In this document: piece after piece, positions 59,837 through 64,000 of the stretch
Layout of the letters: each line of letters begins with the position of its first letter
How positions within the stretch are numbered: the stretch's first letter is position 1
Source: Phycisphaerae bacterium
GTDB taxonomy: Bacteria > Planctomycetota > Phycisphaerae > Phycisphaerales > Phycisphaeraceae
Direction of reading: 5' to 3'
Length of the DNA stretch: 64,000 nt
Assembly: GCA_030432595.1 (NCBI GenBank)
Contig: JAUIGU010000001.1
Coordinates: forward strand, 186,001-250,000
The notes under the pieces: generated by a model
Database searches by the model: none
Seen by the model: the letters and a program-made list of their open reading frames with translations, nothing else
What the model was told of the DNA's origin: nothing
Program-made: the position numbers and the translations under genes

Positions 59837-59864
59837 CAAAAACCGGAGCCGTGCAGGCTCCGGT
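59837..59864 (-). terminator. rho-independent terminator after the 59907-60632 gene
   Basis: ACCGGAGCC (59842-59850) pairs with GGCTCCGGT (59856-59864); on the minus strand TTTTT follows. Confidence 0.93.
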
Positions 59865-59906
59865 CGGTTGAGTCGTAAGCTGTCGGGAGGGAATGGGCTT
59901 GTCCGT

Positions 59907-60632
59907 TCAGCGACGCCGACGGGACAGCAGCGCGACCGCGCCCAAGCCCGCGAGGGTGAGGGTGGCGGGCTCGGGGACGAGGGTCAGCGAGAACTGGTCA
60001 AGGAAGGCCGACTGGCCACCGGGGGCGTTGAAGTCCTGGCCATCGACCATGGCACCGGTCACGGTAAGGGTGTCGCCGGCGGTGACGCCGGTGACGGTAA
60101 CGCTAAACGGGTTACCGCCCAAGGCCGGGGAGGCGGCACCGCCGATGTTTCCCGCCACCATCGGCGCGATGAGCAGGTCGACCGAGGCCGAGCCGCCGGT
60201 GCCGCTGGAGCTGAGCGCGACAAAGAACTCGCCCGCGGTGAAGTTGTCTTCACGCCCCGCGACGAAGTTGAGGATGTAGTCGCCGCTGGAGGGGGCGATG
60301 ACCGACTGGGTGATATCGGCGTTGGCGGTGGGGATGGCGGTGTCGCCGCCGCGCACGCCCAGGAAGGACTTGAACCAGATGCCGTTGCCACCGTCGCCGG
60401 CACCGCCGGAGCCGTTCTCGGAATTGGCGAAGCCGCCTTGGAACTGGGCCGCCTCGTCGGTGGGGCTGTTGGGGTCGGGGAAGTCGGCGGTGAGGACCCA
60501 CGCGCTGTTGCTGACCAGCCCGCCGCCGGTAGCGAGGTCGAAGGTGCCGTCGTCGAGCAGGTTCGGCCGGGCCTGACCGGTCACCAAAGCCATGAACGCA
60601 GCCGTCAGAGCCATCACAACGCAGCGTTTCAT
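59907..60632 (-). CDS. PEP-CTERM protein
   Basis: A 241-residue exported protein: signal peptide (1-20), a CBM-like or choice-of-anchor beta domain (NLLDDGTFDLATGGGLVSNS, YILNFVAGREDNFTAGEFFV, NPFSVTVTGVTAGDTLTV, SAFLDQFSLTLV) and the PEP-CTERM tail (VPEPATLTLAGLGAVALL followed by four Arg). GGGAG lies about 9 bases before ATG 60632. Its own terminator follows. Function unknown beyond surface location. Confidence 0.85.
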   Translation of the reverse strand: MKRCVVMALTAAFMALVTGQARPNLLDDGTFDLATGGGLVSNSAWVLTADFPDPNSPTDEAAQFQGGFANSENGSGGAGDGGNGIWFKSFLGVRGGDTAIPTANADITQSVIAPSSGDYILNFVAGREDNFTAGEFFVALSSSGTGGSASVDLLIAPMVAGNIGGAASPALGGNPFSVTVTGVTAGDTLTVTGAMVDGQDFNAPGGQSAFLDQFSLTLVPEPATLTLAGLGAVALLSRRRR

Positions 60633-60876
60633 CGGGGTCTCTCCCTCAAAAATGACATGATTCAGAACACCCGGCTTGTTGGCCCTCCCCCAAACGGGAC
60701 GGCCGCCGGAACAGGAGGCCAACGCCTCCAAACCCAAGATAATCCCCAATGAAACCGCATTCAAGACAAAACCCGTGGTACCAAGCAAAAACCCTATGAA
60801 GGACAAATCTCGTTAAGGGAAAGTCCTTGTCGGCGGGATCTCGAGCCCGCCGTGGAGACCCCGAAGCGGGCCCACG
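60633..60876. promoter_or_regulatory. Upstream region of the 59907-60632 gene
   Basis: No gene is present. On the minus strand TTTCCCTTAAC (60822-60812) lies about 180 bases before the start codon, matching the TCCCTTA core upstream of the other two PEP-CTERM genes. ATTTGTC beside it (60804-60810) also occurs beside the motif of the large gene. Confidence 0.4.
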
Positions 60877-60900
60877 AAAAACCCCCGGAGTGTCCGGGGG
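60877..60900 (-). terminator. rho-independent terminator after the fibro-slime gene
   Basis: CCCCCGGA (60882-60889) pairs with TCCGGGGG (60893-60900); on the minus strand TTTTT (60881-60877) follows. Confidence 0.93.
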
Positions 60901-60938
60901 CTTGGAGGGGGATGCCGGGCGGGTTCTTCGGCCCCGGC

Positions 60939-61748
60939 TCAGTCGTACAGCGGCGCGGTCTCGGTTGTGAGTTGCAGGGTGGTTTCGATGCGGAAGTTCG
61001 ACTCGGTGATGCGGCGTTCGGCGAAGAAGACCTTCAGCTCGTAGGTGGAGCCTTCGACCAAACCCAGGGTCGCGGCGAGGTCGTCGAGGTTGACACTGCC
61101 GGACTCCTGGACGTGGATGCCGCCCAGGTCCACCACGAGGTGCCCGTTGACGAAGACCCATACGTCGTCGTCGCCGACGAAGCGGAACACGAGGTCCTGC
61201 GACGGGTCGGCCCGGTTGGCCCGTGCCGTGTATTCAAACAGGGTCGCAAGTTCGTAGGTGAAGTAATAGTTGTGCGTGCCCACGCCCGTCACCTGCTCGT
61301 CGGCCCAGCATTCCGAGTTCGACCGACCATCGAGCGGGAAGAAGTACTGGTTCGCCCCGCTGCTCTGCTTCTCCCGGGCGTAGTAGTACACACCAGTCGC
61401 GCCGGCCTTCGGCTCGAGCGTGATCGCGAACGGCACCGTCTTGTTGACACCCTTGGTGTCGCGGAACCATTGGGCGAAGTTGGCCTGCGTCGAGAGCAGC
61501 CCCGTCGCCGCCGCCGTCGAGCTGTCGTTCAGAACCGGCTTACCCTCGGCGTCGAGTTGGTTCTTCACCATGCCGGTGACCAGACCGCTGCCGTAGCCCC
61601 ATTCGAAGTCGGGGTGGCTGGCCTTGAAGTCGCGGACGGTGCCGTTGAGCACCATGAGGTCGGAAGACTGGGCGCCGGCGAAGGGCGCGGCGACCGCGCT
61701 CAGCAGCAACGCGGCGGCACCGGAACGGACAGAAGCGAAGAGGTTCAA
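60939..61748 (-). CDS. Fibro-slime domain protein
   Basis: A 269-residue exported protein with signal peptide (1-27, ending AGAQ). The fibro-slime domain (related to PA14) is recognised from LNGTVRDFKASHPDFEW, NYYFTYELATLFEY, FRFVGDDDVWVFVNGHLVVD, LGGIHVQESGSV and LKVFFAERRITESNFRIET. It is a calcium-dependent carbohydrate-binding type domain in surface and cellulosome-like proteins. No PEP-CTERM tail is present, so it is probably secreted. A strong terminator follows. Confidence 0.9.
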   Translation of the reverse strand: MNLFASVRSGAAALLLSAVAAPFAGAQSSDLMVLNGTVRDFKASHPDFEWGYGSGLVTGMVKNQLDAEGKPVLNDSSTAAATGLLSTQANFAQWFRDTKGVNKTVPFAITLEPKAGATGVYYYAREKQSSGANQYFFPLDGRSNSECWADEQVTGVGTHNYYFTYELATLFEYTARANRADPSQDLVFRFVGDDDVWVFVNGHLVVDLGGIHVQESGSVNLDDLAATLGLVEGSTYELKVFFAERRITESNFRIETTLQLTTETAPLYD

Positions 61749-61993
61749 GATGTCACCTTTCGGTTGATCCCTTCACCGTCGCCGCCGGCCCTCGCGGGCC
61801 ACCCCGGGACGATGAATATCAACCCCACGGTCGAATTCAGACGGCCCGCCGACCAGCCGAACGCCCCGAGAAAACCACGGGATCGCGGCGTCGGGTCCGG
61901 TTGTGCGGGCTGCGGCTTCGGGGCGCACCGGCGGCGGGGCGGGCCCGCGTGGGTGCCACCACTCCACGCGGCTCGATGTGGCTATCTTCCGGC

Positions 61994-62617
61994 ATGGACG
62001 ACGCCCGGTTCTGGGAACGCAAGGCCCGCCGCTACGACGCGAAGCTCCCCCCCAAGGGCCCGAACTTCGCCGCCCGCATCGAGCGGGCCCGGAAGGTGTT
62101 CCCACCCGACGGCCGGGTCCTCGACGTCGGCTGCGCGACCGGCGAGATCACGCTCGACCTCGCGCCGCACTGCGGAAGAATCACCGGGTTGGACACCGCG
62201 CCGACGATGATCGAAATCGCGAACCGCAAAGCCCAAGACCGCGGCGTCACCAACGCCAACTTCGAGGCGAAAGACCCGGCCGACCCGACCTTCGCACCGG
62301 CTTCGTTCGACGCGATCACCTGCTACAGCGTGTTCCACCTCGTGGACGACTACGCAACGATGCTGCGGCGGTTCCACGAGCTGCTCAAGCCGGACGGGCA
62401 CGTGCTCAACGAGACGCCATGCCTGGGCGACTGGGGGCCGCACTGGCGCGTCATCCTCGGCGTCGTCACGGGGGTCGGGTTGGTGCCGCGGGTCCGACGC
62501 ATCCGGCGGGCAGACCTCGAAGCGCAGTTCGAGCGCGTCGGTTTCGAGGTGATCGACAGCGCGGTCTACAACCCCAAGAGCGGCCAGCACTGCGTGCTCG
62601 CGCGAAAGCCCGCGTGA
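61994..62617 (+). CDS. Class I SAM-dependent methyltransferase
   Basis: A 207-residue methyltransferase: motif I RVLDVGCATGEITLDLAP, acidic residue in ITGLDTAPTMIEIA, FDAITCYSVFHLVDDY and LLKPDGHVLNETP. ATG 61994 follows TATCTT by 5 bases (61983-61988) and lacks a Shine-Dalgarno; longer in-frame starts add only Arg/Gly-rich residues. The substrate is unknown. It converges with the serine hydrolase gene. Confidence 0.85.
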   Translation: MDDARFWERKARRYDAKLPPKGPNFAARIERARKVFPPDGRVLDVGCATGEITLDLAPHCGRITGLDTAPTMIEIANRKAQDRGVTNANFEAKDPADPTFAPASFDAITCYSVFHLVDDYATMLRRFHELLKPDGHVLNETPCLGDWGPHWRVILGVVTGVGLVPRVRRIRRADLEAQFERVGFEVIDSAVYNPKSGQHCVLARKPA

Positions 62618-62669
62618 TGTTTTCTTCGCGAGTCGTTGCGACCGCTGAAGTGGAGCGAAACCGGGCGGA

Positions 62670-63920
62670 TCAACGGTCGGCGAGCGCGTCGTAGACGAGC
62701 GGCCGGATCAGGTCGGCGGTGGCGTTGGAGTACGGCTGCCGCTGCTCGAGAGTGATGACGAACAGGTCGTCGGCCGGGCTGACCCAGGCGTGCGTTGAGG
62801 CCGCGCCGCTCCATCCGAACTGCCCGACGGGCCGGTCCGGGACGCCGGGGTTGGGCTCGACGACGACGGAAAACCCGAACCCGAAGCCCACGCCGGGGTC
62901 GGGCTGGCCGAACCCGATCGGGAATGCGGCGGGCGGGAGCTGGTCGTGGGTCATGAGCGCGACGGTCTCGGGCTTGAGGATGCGGTGGCCGAACAATTCG
63001 CCGCCGTTGCGGACCATCATGAGGAAGTGGGCGTAGTCGCGGGCGGTGCTGACCAGGCCGCCGCCGCCGCTGATGAGCGTCGGCGGTTCGATGAAACGGT
63101 CGCCGCCCTGCTGTCGCGCGAGCCCGTCTTCGCCGGGTTCGTACACGGCGGCGAAACGGTGAAGCTTTTCCGGCGGGCAGAAGAACCCGGTGTCCTTCAT
63201 GTCCAGCGGGTCGAAGAGGCGCTCCTGCAAAAAGACGTCGAACGGCTGGCCGGACGCACGCTGCACAACCAGCCCGAGCACATCCACCGACAACGAATAA
63301 AGCCAGGTGTCACCAGGATGGTCCGCCAGCGGCAGCTTCGCCAATCGTTCGGCCATCTCGTCCAGGTCGTGCGCGCCAAGCGGCTGAACTTCGTTATAGA
63401 GCGGGTCGATGGGGTGTCCCAGAAACCCGTAAGAAAACCCGGCCGTGTGTCGCATCAAATCCGCGACGGTCATCGGGCGTTTGGGATCCACGCGCTCATC
63501 ACCGACCGCGACCTTCACGCCGGCCAGCTCCGGCACAAACTTCGTCACCGGGTCGTCGGGGTGCAGCTTGCCCTCGTCAACCAGAATCATGGCCGCGGCG
63601 GTGGCCACCGGCTTGGTCATGGAGTAGATGCGGAAGATGGTGTCGGTCTGCATCGGCGCGGCGGGCTCGGTGTCGCGTTGACCGAACGCTTCGAGATGGA
63701 TCACCCGGCCTTGCCGCGCCACGAGCACGACGCCGCCGACGATGTCGCCGTCGGCGATCTGGCGTTTCATGGCGTCATCGACCGCGGCGAGTTTGGATGC
63801 TGACAAACCCACGGCTTGCGGCACCGCTGTTCCAAGTTCGGTGCTGTGACGGCAGCCGGTCCCGGCCAGCAATACGAGGGCGGACACAACGACGGCAAAG
63901 GAGGGGAAGCGGCTTTTCAT
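62670..63920 (-). CDS. Class C-type serine hydrolase lipoprotein
   Basis: A 416-residue protein with lipobox LAGTGC (Cys23) and a class C beta-lactamase/esterase domain. The nucleophile is Ser100 in IYSMTKPVAT with Lys103. The second motif reads YSLSV in place of Y-x-N, and the third is FGWSGAAST, closer to esterases such as EstB than to AmpC. It probably acts on esters or peptides in the periplasm. ATG 63920 is chosen over TTG 63932. Confidence 0.87.
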   Translation of the reverse strand: MKSRFPSFAVVVSALVLLAGTGCRHSTELGTAVPQAVGLSASKLAAVDDAMKRQIADGDIVGGVVLVARQGRVIHLEAFGQRDTEPAAPMQTDTIFRIYSMTKPVATAAAMILVDEGKLHPDDPVTKFVPELAGVKVAVGDERVDPKRPMTVADLMRHTAGFSYGFLGHPIDPLYNEVQPLGAHDLDEMAERLAKLPLADHPGDTWLYSLSVDVLGLVVQRASGQPFDVFLQERLFDPLDMKDTGFFCPPEKLHRFAAVYEPGEDGLARQQGGDRFIEPPTLISGGGGLVSTARDYAHFLMMVRNGGELFGHRILKPETVALMTHDQLPPAAFPIGFGQPDPGVGFGFGFSVVVEPNPGVPDRPVGQFGWSGAASTHAWVSPADDLFVITLEQRQPYSNATADLIRPLVYDALADR

Positions 63921-64000
63921 GGACGGGCTCAAGATGAAGACGTGGACGAGCGGGCATCGTACCGTCGATTCGAAGCTTGCCGCGTGATCGAATCAACGAA

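Overview
The window reads as chromosomal DNA of a GC-rich planctomycete, most likely of the Phycisphaerae. The grounds are three proteins with PEP-CTERM sorting tails, one of which also carries dockerin-like calcium repeats, a fibro-slime domain protein, a PIN-PhoH ATPase, stand-alone AICAR transformylase, tandem sulfotransferase-like genes, and rpoB-rpoC not preceded by ribosomal protein genes. The species assignment is inference. I see no prophage, transposase, CRISPR array or rRNA.

Layout. Positions 1-128 hold the start of a membrane protein gene that leaves the window. Positions 440-3660 form a leucine biosynthesis unit: promoter, Leu-rich leader peptide, terminator, leuA, a GNAT acetyltransferase and a methyltransferase, the last three overlapping by four bases. 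A PhoH ATPase (3882-5339) converges on a SpoIIE-type phosphatase, followed by rpoC and rpoB (6403-14798, minus). From 15 to 22.8 kb the minus strand carries a ZIP transporter with an outer-membrane-type protein, an oxidoreductase, pgk, a TPM/TPM/zinc-ribbon operon and a DUF4349 lipoprotein. From 22.9 to 37.6 kb the plus strand carries a YgfZ-like protein, an unrecognised exported protein, a STAS protein, gnd, a beta-lactamase-fold protein, a TPR lipoprotein, a heparinase II/III-type lyase, a second oxidoreductase and a CHASE hybrid histidine kinase. A tRNA-Cys with a long variable arm lies at 37.7 kb.

From 37.9 to 44 kb two PEP-CTERM proteins and purH are on the minus strand, then ruvA and a sulfotransferase on the plus strand. 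From 46.4 to 50.1 kb seven minus-strand genes headed by an ArsR regulator (TfoX-like, AHSA1, YCII, two SnoaL-like, DUF1579-like) look like one regulated unit. Divergent from it are adeC, a VKOR-DsbA fusion, gatB, a MntA-HepT toxin-antitoxin pair, a GT4 glycosyltransferase and two paralogous sulfotransferase-fold proteins. The right end has a PEP-CTERM protein, a fibro-slime protein, a methyltransferase and a class C-type serine hydrolase.

The most interesting signals are regulatory and structural. The leuA leader looks like a ribosome-mediated attenuator whose leader peptide is itself probably translated without a 5' UTR. About a dozen genes without a Shine-Dalgarno sequence have a TANNNT -10-like hexamer 5-8 bases before the start codon, suggesting widespread leaderless transcripts. 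The tRNA-Cys has a class II variable arm. The second zinc site of RpoC has lost two of four cysteines. Several dispersed palindromic repeats occur between genes, and two sit in frame inside ruvA and adeC.
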